This document shows positions 17,365 through 26,496 of a stretch of DNA of 64,000 nt, one piece after another. A model generated the notes under the pieces. It was not told the DNA's origin. It did not search any database and saw nothing but the letters and a program-made list of their open reading frames with translations. This DNA is from Actinacidiphila glaucinigra (lineage in GTDB: Bacteria > Actinomycetota > Actinomycetes > Streptomycetales > Streptomycetaceae): contig NZ_FZOF01000002.1 of assembly GCF_900188405.1 (NCBI RefSeq), forward strand, positions 434,001-498,000, written 5' to 3'. Within the stretch, counting starts at the first letter, position 1. Every line of letters starts with the position of its first letter. The translations under genes were made by a program, and so were the position numbers.

Positions 17365-18819
17365 ATGTCGCTGCACAAAGGTGCCGAGGGCCTGCCGAAG
17401 CTCGCCGTGAACCCCTTCTACGCCGGGGCCGACCCGGTCGCCGGGATGCGCGCGGCGCCACCGAAGCACCGGCTGCCGGACGGCCCGATGGCGCCGGCCA
17501 CGGCGTACCAGCTCGTCCACGACGAGCTGATGCTCGACGGCAACGCCCGGCTCAACCTGGCCACCTTCGTCACCACGTGGATGGAGCCCGAGGCCGGGGT
17601 GCTGATGGGCGAGTGCCTCGACAAGAACATGATCGACAAGGACGAGTACCCGCGCACCGCCGAACTGGAGCGGCGCTGCGTGTCGATGCTCGCCGACCTG
17701 TGGCACGCACCCGACCCGGAGAGCGCCGTCGGCTGCTCCACCACCGGCTCCTCCGAGGCCTGCATGCTCGCCGGCATGGCCTTCAAGCGCCGCTGGATGA
17801 AGCGCGCCGGAGACGGTGGCGGCCGTCCGTCCCTCGCCCGCCGGCTGACCGGGCGGGCCGGCGACGGCAAACCGGGCGGGGGCCGCCCCAACCTGGTCAT
17901 GGGCGGCAACGTGCAGGTGTGCTGGGAGAAGTTCTGCAACTTCTGGGAGGTCGAGCCGCGCCTGATGCCGATGAAGGGCGACCGGCTGCACCTGGACGCG
18001 GACGCCGCCGTCGCGATGTGCGACGAGAACACCATCGGGGTGGTGGCCGTCCTCGGCTCGACCTTCGACGGCTCCTACGAGCCCGTGGCCGAGATCTGCG
18101 CCGCCCTCGACGCCCTGCAGGAGCGCACCGGGCTCGACATCCCCGTCCACGTCGACGGTGCCTCCGGGGGCATGATCGCCCCCTTCCTCGACGAGGACCT
18201 GGTCTGGGACTTCCGGCTGCCCCGGGTGGCCTCGATCAACACCTCCGGCCACAAGTACGGGCTGGTCTACCCCGGCGTCGGCTGGGCGCTGTGGCGGGAC
18301 CTCGACGCCCTCCCCGAGGAACTGGTCTTCCGGGTCAACTACCTCGGCGGCGACATGCCGACCTTTGCCCTCAACTTCTCCCGGCCCGGCGCCCAGGTCG
18401 TCGCCCAGTACTACACCTTCCTGCGGCTGGGCCGGGACGGCTTCCGCGTCGTCCAGCAGACCGCCCGGGACGTGGCCACCTACCTCTCCTCGCGGATCGA
18501 GGAGTGCGGGGACTTCCGGTTGATCACCCGCGGCGACCAGCTGCCGGTCTTCGCCTTCACCACCGCCGACCACGTCACCGCGTACGACGTCTTCGACGTC
18601 TCCCGGCGGATGCGCGAACGCGGCTGGCTGGTGCCCGCCTACACCTATCCGGCCGACCGCGAGGACCTGGCGGTGCTGCGCATCGTCGTCCGCAACGGCT
18701 TCTCCGAGGACCTCGCCGACCTCTTCCTCGCCGACCTGGAGCGCTACCTCCCCCAGCTGCGCGCCCAGGACCACCCGCTCCACCCGCCCGGCGAGGCGCC
18801 CACCGCCTTCCACCACTGA
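17365..18819 (+). CDS. PLP-dependent glutamate decarboxylase-like protein
   Basis: 484 aa group II decarboxylase. The PLP lysine is K297 in INTSGHKYGL, the cofactor aspartate is in VHVDGASGG (260-268), and the substrate-side signature CSTTGSSEACML (124-135) is present. Overall it reads as glutamate decarboxylase (L-Glu to GABA), as in E. coli GadB. A Gly/Arg-rich insert of about 26 residues (148-174) interrupts a normally compact region. No GABA antiporter is adjacent. GABA production is inferred from family only. Confidence 0.87.
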   Translation: MSLHKGAEGLPKLAVNPFYAGADPVAGMRAAPPKHRLPDGPMAPATAYQLVHDELMLDGNARLNLATFVTTWMEPEAGVLMGECLDKNMIDKDEYPRTAELERRCVSMLADLWHAPDPESAVGCSTTGSSEACMLAGMAFKRRWMKRAGDGGGRPSLARRLTGRAGDGKPGGGRPNLVMGGNVQVCWEKFCNFWEVEPRLMPMKGDRLHLDADAAVAMCDENTIGVVAVLGSTFDGSYEPVAEICAALDALQERTGLDIPVHVDGASGGMIAPFLDEDLVWDFRLPRVASINTSGHKYGLVYPGVGWALWRDLDALPEELVFRVNYLGGDMPTFALNFSRPGAQVVAQYYTFLRLGRDGFRVVQQTARDVATYLSSRIEECGDFRLITRGDQLPVFAFTTADHVTAYDVFDVSRRMRERGWLVPAYTYPADREDLAVLRIVVRNGFSEDLADLFLADLERYLPQLRAQDHPLHPPGEAPTAFHH

Positions 18820-18847
18820 GCGGCGCCTCGCGGGGCACACGCTCCCC

Positions 18848-19852
18848 ATGGGGAAGGACAAGCAGACCAGGGGCACCGTCTTCGTCGCCCTCGCCGCGAA
18901 CCTGGTGATCGCCGTGGCGAAGGCGGTCGGCGGGCTGCTCACCACCTCGCCGGCGCTGCTGTCGGAGGCGGCGCACTCGGTGGCCGACACGCTCAACGAG
19001 GTCTTCCTGCTGGCCGCGCTGCGCCGCAGCCGGCGCAGGCCCGACGCGCGGCACCCCTTCGGCTACGGCAAGGAGCGCTGGTTCTGGTCGCTGCTCGCCG
19101 CCGTGGGCATCTTCGTGATGGGCGGCTGCTTCTCCTTCTACCAGGGCGTTTCCGCGTTCCACGAGAGCGAGCCGCACACGACGCGGGCCTTCCTGATCGC
19201 CGCTGCCGTGCTGGTGATCTCCCTGCTCGCCGAGGGGACCTCGCTGGTCAAGGCGCTGCTGCAGGTACGCGGCGGGGCCCGCGAGCACGGCCGCCCCTTC
19301 CGCACCGAACTGCGCGAGGGCGACGACCCGACCCTGCGCACCGTGCTCGGCGAGGACAGCGCGGCGGTGTTCGGCGTGCTGCTGGCGCTCGCCGGCGTGG
19401 TGCTGCACTGGACGACCGGCGACCGGACCTGGGAGGCGTACGCGTCCCTGGCGATCGCCGTCCTGCTGATGTACGTCGCCTACCGGCTCGGCAAGGACTG
19501 CCGGGACACCCTCATCGGCGAGGCCGCCGACCCCCGGCTGCGGCAGCGGGCGCACGAACTGCTCACGCGGCAGCCGGAGATCGACACCGTGACCGCGCTG
19601 CTGACGATGCGCCTCGGGGTCGACTCGGTGCTGCTGGCCGCCCGGGTGGACCTGACCGAGGGCATCGACAGCGAGACCGTGGAGGAGGCCGCGGTCCGCA
19701 TCAAGGGCACGCTGGCCGGGGAGTTCCCCGAACTGGACCAGATCTTCCTGGACGTCACCGACGCCTCCGAGGAGGACCGCCGCGCGGCCCACCGGCTGCG
19801 GCGGGCGCTGCGCGCCGAGGCGGGCAAGGGCGAGGGCGGCAGCGGGGGTTGA
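18848..19852 (+). CDS. cation diffusion facilitator (CDF) transporter
   Basis: 334 aa. The N-terminal membrane domain has the paired acidic motif SEAAHSVADTLNE (HxxxD/DxxxE metal site) and RHPFGYGKERWFW. Further membrane segments are followed by a cytoplasmic C-terminal domain with DPRLRQRAHELL. CDF proteins export Zn, Fe, Mn or Co against protons; the metal cannot be read here. ATG 18848, 28 bp after the decarboxylase stop, so cotranscription is possible. Confidence 0.9.
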   Translation: MGKDKQTRGTVFVALAANLVIAVAKAVGGLLTTSPALLSEAAHSVADTLNEVFLLAALRRSRRRPDARHPFGYGKERWFWSLLAAVGIFVMGGCFSFYQGVSAFHESEPHTTRAFLIAAAVLVISLLAEGTSLVKALLQVRGGAREHGRPFRTELREGDDPTLRTVLGEDSAAVFGVLLALAGVVLHWTTGDRTWEAYASLAIAVLLMYVAYRLGKDCRDTLIGEAADPRLRQRAHELLTRQPEIDTVTALLTMRLGVDSVLLAARVDLTEGIDSETVEEAAVRIKGTLAGEFPELDQIFLDVTDASEEDRRAAHRLRRALRAEAGKGEGGSGG

Positions 19853-19905
19853 CCCGGTCGCCCGGCCCACCCGGTCGCGGCCCCCGTGCGGGCCTCCCGT
19901 GGCGG

Positions 19906-20964
19906 TCAGCGGCCGACGCGCACACCGTGCCGGGCCAGCCAGGGCAGCGGTGCCACCGAGGAGCCCATCTGGGGCGTGACGCGGACCTCGAAGTGCAGGT
20001 GCGGGCCGGTGGAGTTGCCGGAGTTGCCGGACCGCCCGATCCGCTCGCCCGCGCGGACCCGCTGCCCGGGGACGACCTCCAGCACGGACAGATGGGCGTA
20101 GTGCGTGCAGTACCCGTCGTCGTGCCGGACGACGATCTGGTTGCCGAAGCCGTCACCGCACGCGGCCACCACCACCGTGCCGTCGCCCACCGCGCGGACC
20201 GGGGTGCCCGGTGGCACCGCGAAGTCCTGGCCGGTGTGGCGGTGCGCCCAGTGCGCGCCGGAGGCGTCGTAGCGGGCGGTGAGCGTGTAGTGCGCCACCG
20301 GGCGCACCCAGTGCGGGGCGCCCTGGCGGTGGGCGGCGGCCGACGACCGGGGCGGGGCCGGGGGCAGGTCGCGGGGGCAGTCCGCCGAGAGGCCCTCGTG
20401 GGCCATGAGCGCCAGGTCCCGGGCGGACAGCCGGGCCCGGGCGCGCTGCAGCCGCGCCTCGATGCCCCGTCGCAGCGCGTCCTTGCGGTGCGCCTCGCGG
20501 GCCAGCACGGCCAGCGTCCGGTCCACGGCCAGGGTGTCCGCCGCGAGCCGGCGCTCGGCCAGCATCCGCTCGGCCAGCAGCGCCGCCTGCGCGTGGTCGC
20601 CCTGCCGGGCCAGCGTCGCGCCCTCCAGCAGCCGGTCGGGCCGCCCGGTCAGCAGCAGCCTCGCCGACGGCCCCAGCCCCCCGTTGCGGTACTCGCTGCG
20701 CGCCATCGCCCCGATCCGGTCCCGCAGCACGTCCAGCCGGCGCCGCTCCACCGCCGCGGCCCGGTGCAGCAGGCGCAGGTCGGCGCGCTTGCGGCGGACC
20801 GCCCGCTCCGCGTCCTCGTACGCCTGCACCGCACGGGCCGCCTGCGCGTACAGCCGCTCCACCCGGGCCGGCGGGCCGGGGCGCGGCTCGGGGCGCTCGC
20901 CGGCCACCGCCGGCGAGGCGGTCAGCAGCAGGCAGAGGGCCACGGCCGCCGTCCTCCATCGCAT
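19906..20964 (-). CDS. secreted M23 metallopeptidase (LytM-like) with coiled-coil
   Basis: 352 aa. The signal peptide MRWRTAAVALCLLLTASPAVA is followed by a long Ala/Arg/Leu helical coiled-coil region (about 30-190). A C-terminal M23 domain then has the zinc motifs HTGQDFA and GPHLHFEV. The architecture is like EnvC/NlpD-type peptidoglycan hydrolases or their regulators. ATG 20964 is chosen because AAAGGA precedes it and the signal sequence follows; longer frames lack a signal. Divergent from the phosphatase gene. Confidence 0.9.
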   Translation of the reverse strand: MRWRTAAVALCLLLTASPAVAGERPEPRPGPPARVERLYAQAARAVQAYEDAERAVRRKRADLRLLHRAAAVERRRLDVLRDRIGAMARSEYRNGGLGPSARLLLTGRPDRLLEGATLARQGDHAQAALLAERMLAERRLAADTLAVDRTLAVLAREAHRKDALRRGIEARLQRARARLSARDLALMAHEGLSADCPRDLPPAPPRSSAAAHRQGAPHWVRPVAHYTLTARYDASGAHWAHRHTGQDFAVPPGTPVRAVGDGTVVVAACGDGFGNQIVVRHDDGYCTHYAHLSVLEVVPGQRVRAGERIGRSGNSGNSTGPHLHFEVRVTPQMGSSVAPLPWLARHGVRVGR

Positions 20965-21121
20965 CGCCCGATCCTTTCGGGCCCGGTCACCGCGGTGCCC
21001 GGACGACACGCCCCACGGGCCCCGGGGCCACCCGGCGGGGTGACCGCATCCGGGCGTGCGCCCGGCCGGGGACCGCCCGATCATGGGAACGGGCGCACTC
21101 GGCGGACAGGAGGGTGACCGG

Positions 21122-22810
21122 GTGAGCGGTGACGGTGGGCCCGGCAACTGGTCACCGCTGGACCACGCGGTCCTGCGGCAGGTGCTGGACGGCACCCCTG
21201 CGGGCGTGGGCATCTACGACCCGCAGCTGCGCTACGTCTACGTCAATCCCGCCCTCGCCCGGATGAACGGCCTGCCCGCCGACGCCCATGTGGGCCGCCG
21301 GATCACCGAGGTGCTGCCTGACCTGGACGACGCCGGCGAGGAGGCGCTGCGCCAGGTCCTGTCCGACGGCAAGTCGCGCGAGGTGCCCTCCAGCGGCCGC
21401 ACGCACGCCGAGTCCGAACTCGGCCGCCGCTACTGGCAGGGCGCCTACCACCGGCTGGACGCGGCGGACGGCACCGTGCTGGGCCTCGTCGGGATCATGC
21501 TGGAGGTCAGCGCCTCCCGCCAGCACCAGCAGGAGCTGGAGCGGGCCCGGGAACGGCTGGCGATCCTCGACCGCGCGGCCACCTTCATCGGCACCACGCT
21601 GGAGATGGACGAGACCTGCGCCGAACTCGCCGGATTCCTCGTGCCGCTGCTCGCCGACATCGCCACCGTCGAGGTCTTCCCCACCGAGCGCTCCACCCCC
21701 TGCAACCGCGGCGTGCTGCGGCTGCGCCGGGCCGCGATGGCCGCGCTGCCCAACCTGCGCGAGCAGGTCAAGACCTTCGGCGAGCCCGGGGAGTACGTCG
21801 AGTACCCGTCGGGCACGACCATCCCGCGCTGCCTGCGGTCCGGCAGCCCCGTGGTGCAGAACCTCTTCGACGACGACGCGCTGGGCCACGGCGGGTCGGT
21901 CCGCGAACGGATGGCCGCCTTCCGCTCGGTGGGCATCCACTCGGCGCTCGTCGTGCCGCTCGCGGCGCGCGGCGAGCCCATCGGCACGGTGACCCTGGTC
22001 CGCTGCGGGGAGTCCCCGGGGTTCACCGAGCGGGACACCGAGACCGTCCAGGACGTCGTCCGGCGGGCCGCGATCTACCTCGACAACGCGCGCCGCTACA
22101 CGCACGAGCACGGCATCGCCCTGGAGTTGCAGCGCGCCCTGATGTCCGAGCCGGGTTCCCCGCACCCCTCCGTGGAGGCCGCGTTCCGCTACCAGCCGGC
22201 CGGCAGCACCGCGCTGGTCGGCGGCGACTGGTACGACACCGTACGGCTGTCCTACGGGCGCACCCTCCTGGCCATGGGCGACGTCATGGGGCACGGGGTG
22301 GAGGCCTCGGTCGACATGAGCCAGTACCGCTCGATGCTGCGCTTCGTGGCCGCGGCCGACCTCCCGCCGCACCGCATCCTGCGCAGGCTGGACGCCCTCA
22401 TCTCGGAGACGGAGTCGGGCCGTCCGGCGAGCTGCCTGCTGGCCCTCGTCGACCCGGCGCGCGGCACGTGCACCTTCTCCAGCGCCGGTCACCTGCCGCC
22501 CGCGGTCATCCGGCCCGACGGCACGGTACGCATCGTCGACGTGCCGGTCGGCCCGCCGCTGGGCACCGGTCACGGGGGCTACGAGGCCGTGCCGGCCTCC
22601 TGCCGGCCCGGTGACGTCCTGCTGCTGTACACGGACGGCCTCGTGGAGCGGCGCGGGGAGGACATCGACGCCTCGCTCGACCGGCTCGCCGGGTTGCGTC
22701 TGCACTCCGACGGTGATCTGGGCGGGCTGGTCGACCGGGTCCTGTCCCTGCTGGTCGTGGAGCCGGCGGACGACGACATCGCGGTCCTCGCCGCACGGAT
22801 CATCCGATAG
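21122..22810 (+). CDS. PAS-GAF-SpoIIE-type PP2C phosphatase
   Basis: 562 aa. A PAS domain (about 15-140; TPAGVGIYDPQLRYVYVNPA) is followed by a GAF domain (about 155-330) and a C-terminal PPM/SpoIIE phosphatase domain (about 340-560). The latter has GGDWYDTV, AMGDVMGHG, LLLYTDGLVERR and DDDIAVLAARI, which hold the Asp metal ligands. Such proteins dephosphorylate anti-anti-sigma (STAS) proteins in response to a ligand or redox signal. GTG 21122 is chosen, GGAGG being 8 bp upstream. The mbl-like gene follows 117 bp downstream in the same direction. Confidence 0.9.
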   Translation: MSGDGGPGNWSPLDHAVLRQVLDGTPAGVGIYDPQLRYVYVNPALARMNGLPADAHVGRRITEVLPDLDDAGEEALRQVLSDGKSREVPSSGRTHAESELGRRYWQGAYHRLDAADGTVLGLVGIMLEVSASRQHQQELERARERLAILDRAATFIGTTLEMDETCAELAGFLVPLLADIATVEVFPTERSTPCNRGVLRLRRAAMAALPNLREQVKTFGEPGEYVEYPSGTTIPRCLRSGSPVVQNLFDDDALGHGGSVRERMAAFRSVGIHSALVVPLAARGEPIGTVTLVRCGESPGFTERDTETVQDVVRRAAIYLDNARRYTHEHGIALELQRALMSEPGSPHPSVEAAFRYQPAGSTALVGGDWYDTVRLSYGRTLLAMGDVMGHGVEASVDMSQYRSMLRFVAAADLPPHRILRRLDALISETESGRPASCLLALVDPARGTCTFSSAGHLPPAVIRPDGTVRIVDVPVGPPLGTGHGGYEAVPASCRPGDVLLLYTDGLVERRGEDIDASLDRLAGLRLHSDGDLGGLVDRVLSLLVVEPADDDIAVLAARIIR

Positions 22811-22927
22811 GCGGATCAACCGCACGGACCATCACAACAGGCGGATTTCGACTTGCGCCCGCACGATGATCAGACGGGCCGCCGCAGGGGCGTGTCCCGG
22901 GAACCGGCCCCTCGGGGAGGATCTGCC

Positions 22928-23956
22928 GTGACCGTCAGTCTGGCGCATCTGCGTCGTTGCTCCGTTGCCGTCGACCTGGGGGCGTCTCGCACCCGTGTCT
23001 ACCTCAAGCACCAGGGACTCGTCGTGGACGAGCCCAGCGTGGCCGCCGTCAACGCGCACAGCGGTGCCCTCATCGCGGTCGGCTCGCTCGCCGAGAAGAT
23101 GACCGGCCGCACTCCGGAGCACATCCGCGTGGTCCGCCCCATCCAGGCCGGGATGGTCGTCGACATCGAGATGGCCCAGCGCATGCTCCGTCACCTGCTG
23201 GGCGGTCAGCTCCGCAAGGCCTGGCGGCGCAAGCCGATGCTCCGGGCAGCCGTCTGCACCCCCAACGGCAGCGGGCCGCTGGCCCAGCGGGCCGCCATCG
23301 AAACGCTGTACGGCCTCGGTTCGCGCCGGGTCGAACTCGTCGACTCCGTCATCGCGGCCGCCATCGGGTGCGGACTGCCGGTCGAACAGCCCGAAGCGAC
23401 GATGATCATGCTCGCCGGGGCCGGCACCACGCAGATCGCGGTCATGTCGATGGGCGCGATCGTCGCCGCGGAGACCATCGGGGTGGGCGGCGAGGCGATC
23501 GACCACGCCGTCGTCCAGCACCTGCGCAACACCCACGAACTGCTGCTGCCCAGCCAGTCGGTGCGTTCGCTGCACGAGACCCTCTCCGCGCCCGGCCCCA
23601 CCGCGCCCAGCGCCGAGGTCCAGGGGCGCGACGTCGCCAGCGGGATCGCCCGTACGGTCCGCGTCGACACCGAGGCGGTACGGCAGGCCATCCGGATGCC
23701 CATGGCGACGCTGGTCGACGGGATCGGCCAGGTGCTGCGGAGGTGCCCGCCGGACCTGGTGGCCGACCTCACGGACCGCGGCGTCATGCTGGCGGGCGGC
23801 AGCGCGCTGCTGCCGGGCCTGGACATGATGCTCCGTCAGGCCACCGGGATGCCGGTCACGGTCGCGGACCGGCCCGACGTCTGCGCGGTGCTCGGACTGG
23901 GCGCCATGATGGAGGGCCACCCCGTCCCGACGCCGCTCGACCCGCTGTCCGTGTGA
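22928..23956 (+). CDS. mbl: MreB/Mbl-like actin-family protein
   Basis: 342 aa, near the length of MreB/Mbl. Actin-fold phosphate loops are visible as VAVDLGASRTRVYLKHQG and LAGAGTTQIAVMSMGAIV, and the C-terminal GVMLAGGSALLPGLDMML is diagnostic. In streptomycetes MreB-family proteins act mainly in spore-wall synthesis; from memory this resembles the Mbl paralogue (SCO2451 type). GTG 22928 has GGGAGG 7 bp upstream. The protein lacks extensions and ends in a perfect terminator. Confidence 0.87.
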   Translation: MTVSLAHLRRCSVAVDLGASRTRVYLKHQGLVVDEPSVAAVNAHSGALIAVGSLAEKMTGRTPEHIRVVRPIQAGMVVDIEMAQRMLRHLLGGQLRKAWRRKPMLRAAVCTPNGSGPLAQRAAIETLYGLGSRRVELVDSVIAAAIGCGLPVEQPEATMIMLAGAGTTQIAVMSMGAIVAAETIGVGGEAIDHAVVQHLRNTHELLLPSQSVRSLHETLSAPGPTAPSAEVQGRDVASGIARTVRVDTEAVRQAIRMPMATLVDGIGQVLRRCPPDLVADLTDRGVMLAGGSALLPGLDMMLRQATGMPVTVADRPDVCAVLGLGAMMEGHPVPTPLDPLSV

Positions 23957-23961
23957 ACCCG

Positions 23962-24006
23962 CGGCTCGGCCGGGACGGGGAGCGCCTCCCCGTCCCGGCC
24001 GAGCCG
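23962..24006. terminator. very strong terminator after mbl
   Basis: A perfect 21-bp inverted repeat (23962-23982 with 23986-24006) with a 3-nt loop CGC, 5 bp after the mbl stop. No T-run follows, as is usual in Streptomyces. Confidence 0.8.
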
Positions 24007-24076
24007 TGTCCGGGCCGTGGTGTCCGGGCCGGCCCGGTGGAAGCGGTCCGCCGGCGGCGGCGCCCGGGCCCGGCGG

Positions 24077-24976
24077 TCACGGCGCGGCCCTTTCCCTCTC
24101 GGCGCGTTCGACCAGGCGGGCGGTGTGCCCGGCGACGAGGTCCGGGCGGTGGGAGGGCAGCCAGTGGCCGCCGTCCACGTGGTGGATCTCGGCGGCGGGG
24201 GCCCAGTCGGTGATCTCGGTCTGCCAGGGCGGCAGGACGAAAACGTCCTTGGACGGGGCCAGCACCACCGCGGGCAGCGCGGCGTGCCGGACGCGGGGGC
24301 GGAGCATGCGGGGCAGCACGTTGGCGCGGTAGAGCCTGAGCCCGGCGCGGTTGCGGGCGGCGAGCCCGGGGCCGTATCCGGCGGGGGTCTCGCCGGTCTC
24401 CAGGCGGCGCAGGGTCGCGATGACGCCGTCCAGGAAACCGCTGCGGCAGGCGAGTTCGGCGATCCCCGGCAGATGGAAGAAGCCGACGTACTGCGAGGCC
24501 AGCGACTGCTTGGCGAGCTTGAGCAGACGGGCCGGGGACGGGCGGCGCAACTGGGCGCGGTACCAGCGGCCGGTGTGGTCGAGGTCGGGTCCGGAGATCG
24601 AGGTGATCGAGGCGTAGCGGTGGGCGAGTTCCGGTGTGCTGACGGTGTGCCAGCTCTGCACCGACCCCCAGTCGTGAGTGAGCAGGTGGACCGGGGCCGC
24701 CGGGCTGACCGCGTCGGCGACGGCGGTGGTGTCGGCGGCGAGCCGCGGCAGCCGGTAGGCGCGGGTGCGGCGCGGCTTGTCCGAGGCGCCCGAGCCGCGT
24801 ACGTCGTACGACACGACGTGGAACCCGCGGGCGGCAAGGCGCCCGGCGACGCCGTCCCACACTCCGTGGTCGTCGGGGAAGCCGTGCACGCACAGCACCG
24901 TGGGCCCGGCCGGGTCCCCCCGCTCGTACACCGCCAGCCGCACCCCGTCGGAGGCCGTGACCCAGCGCTGCGCCAT
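24077..24976 (-). CDS. alpha/beta hydrolase, epoxide-hydrolase/haloalkane-dehalogenase-like
   Basis: 299 aa. The oxyanion motif HGFPDD and the nucleophile elbow HDWGSVQSW have Asp as nucleophile, as in epoxide hydrolases and dehalogenases rather than Ser esterases. The catalytic His is in DGGHWLPSHRPD near the C-terminus, and DVRGSGASDKP is typical. No signal peptide. The substrate is unknown. Divergent from the APC permease gene. Confidence 0.87.
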   Translation of the reverse strand: MAQRWVTASDGVRLAVYERGDPAGPTVLCVHGFPDDHGVWDGVAGRLAARGFHVVSYDVRGSGASDKPRRTRAYRLPRLAADTTAVADAVSPAAPVHLLTHDWGSVQSWHTVSTPELAHRYASITSISGPDLDHTGRWYRAQLRRPSPARLLKLAKQSLASQYVGFFHLPGIAELACRSGFLDGVIATLRRLETGETPAGYGPGLAARNRAGLRLYRANVLPRMLRPRVRHAALPAVVLAPSKDVFVLPPWQTEITDWAPAAEIHHVDGGHWLPSHRPDLVAGHTARLVERAERERAAP

Positions 24977-25085
24977 GTCCGCCGCCCTTCGCCTTCGCCT
25001 CGCCGCGTCGCCCCTTGGTCATCGCGGCGTCACTTCACCGTCGTGCCACCGTTCCGCCGTCGTTCCCGGCGGCCACGATGGCAGC

Positions 25086-25131
25086 TTGCTGACATCATGT
25101 CTAGCAGTGGGACGGTATACCTTTGCCGCCG
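25086..25131 (+). promoter_or_regulatory. candidate promoter with palindrome upstream of the APC permease
   Basis: The 11-bp palindrome GACAT-C-ATGTC (25091-25101) is followed by TATACC (25116-25121), ten bases before GTG 25131. The transcript would be leaderless or nearly so. No canonical -35 stands at 17 bp (TTGCTG at 25086 is 24 bp away), which suggests an activator-type promoter. Confidence 0.35.
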
Positions 25132-26360
25132 TGACCGGTGGGAACGCGATACTGCAGCGACGGCTCGGCGTCTTCGACGCCACCGTCGTCGGACTCGGCT
25201 CGATGATCGGCGCCGGGGTCTTCGCCGCGTTCGCCCCGGCCGCCCGCGCCGCCGGCTCCGGGCTGCTCCTCGGGCTCGCGGCGGCGGCCGTCGTCGCCTA
25301 CTGCAACGCCATGTCCTCGGCCCGGCTCGCCGCGCTGTACCCCGCCTCGGGCGGGACGTACGTCTACGGGCGCGAGCGGCTCGGGCCGTTCTGGGGCTAT
25401 CTGGCGGGCTGGTCCTTCGTCGTCGGCAAGACAGCCTCCTGCGGCGCGATGGCCCTGACGATCGGCGCGTACGTCTGGCCGGAGCAGCAGCGGGCGGTCG
25501 GCGTCGCCGCGGTCGTGGCGCTCACCGCCGTCAACTACGCCGGCGTGCAGAAGGCGGCCTGGCTCACCCGGGGCATCGTCGCGGTCGTCCTCGCGCTGCT
25601 CGCGGCCTTCGTGGTCGCCGCGTTCACCGGCGGCGACGCCGACGCCGCCCGGCTGGACATCGGCGCCGACGCGACCGTGGGCGGGGTGCTGCAGGCGGCC
25701 GGCCTGCTGTTCTTCGCCTTCGCCGGGTACGCCAGGATCGCCACCCTCGGCGAGGAGGTCAGGGACCCGGCACGCACCATCCCCCGGGCGATCCCCCTCG
25801 CCCTCGGCATCACGCTGGTCGTCTACGCGGCCGTCGCGGTCGCCCTGCTCGCGGTACTGGGCCCGCGGGCGCTCGCCGGCTCGGCCGCGCCCCTGGCCGA
25901 CGCCGCGGGCGGCCTCGCGCCGCTGATGCGGGTGGGCGCGGCGGTCGCCGCCGTCGGCTCCCTGCTCGCGCTGATCCTCGGGGTCTCCCGCACCAGCCTG
26001 GCCATGGCCCGCGACGGGCACCTGCCCCGGACCCTGGCCGCGGTGCACCCGCGGTCCGGGGTGCCGCACCACGCCGAACTCGCCGTCGGCGCGGTCGTCG
26101 CCGTCCTGGCCGCCACCGCCGACCTGCGCGGGGCGATCGGCTTCTCCTCCTTCGGCGTCCTGGCCTACTACGCCGTCGCCAACGCCTCCGCCTGGACCCT
26201 CGGCCCCGGCGCCCGGCGTGCCGTACCCGCCCTCGGCCTGCTCGGCTGCCTCGTCCTGGCCTTCGCCCTGCCCTGGACCTCCGTCGCCGCGGGCGCGGCC
26301 GTCCTGGCCGTCGGCGCGGCGCTGTACGCGGCACGCTCCCGGGGTCCCCGGGACGCCTGA
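25131..26360 (+). CDS. APC family amino-acid/polyamine permease
   Basis: 409 aa with about 11-12 membrane segments. APC hallmarks are LGVFDATVVGLGSMIGAGVFAA in TM1, YPASGGTYVYGRERLG, and FFAFAGYARIATLGEEVRDPARTIPRAI in the TM6 region. GTG 25131 (MTGGNAILQRRLG) is chosen; GTG 25107 is in frame but would overlap the -10. Substrate not predictable. The C-terminal part is short compared with typical 450-500 aa members. Confidence 0.87.
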   Translation: MTGGNAILQRRLGVFDATVVGLGSMIGAGVFAAFAPAARAAGSGLLLGLAAAAVVAYCNAMSSARLAALYPASGGTYVYGRERLGPFWGYLAGWSFVVGKTASCGAMALTIGAYVWPEQQRAVGVAAVVALTAVNYAGVQKAAWLTRGIVAVVLALLAAFVVAAFTGGDADAARLDIGADATVGGVLQAAGLLFFAFAGYARIATLGEEVRDPARTIPRAIPLALGITLVVYAAVAVALLAVLGPRALAGSAAPLADAAGGLAPLMRVGAAVAAVGSLLALILGVSRTSLAMARDGHLPRTLAAVHPRSGVPHHAELAVGAVVAVLAATADLRGAIGFSSFGVLAYYAVANASAWTLGPGARRAVPALGLLGCLVLAFALPWTSVAAGAAVLAVGAALYAARSRGPRDA

Positions 26361-26496
26361 CGCGCGGATCGTCCCGGGCGAGGGGCGTTGCCCGACTGAG
26401 ATCCATCCGCAACGGCCCCGATGCCACCCGCCCGCGGGCTCCTGCGTCACAGTCGCAGAAGGCGCAGGGGGCGCCCACGGGGGAGGGCAGGTGACG

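Noticed and set aside
15811-18996. A 1061-codon minus-strand frame ending in TipA
   Set aside because: The N-terminal 800 residues are antisense to the decarboxylase and leuE genes; TipA starts at ATG 16584 next to its own promoter.
19849-21117. A 422-codon plus-strand frame opposite the M23 peptidase
   Set aside because: Antisense shadow: the minus strand has a signal peptide and complete M23 motifs.
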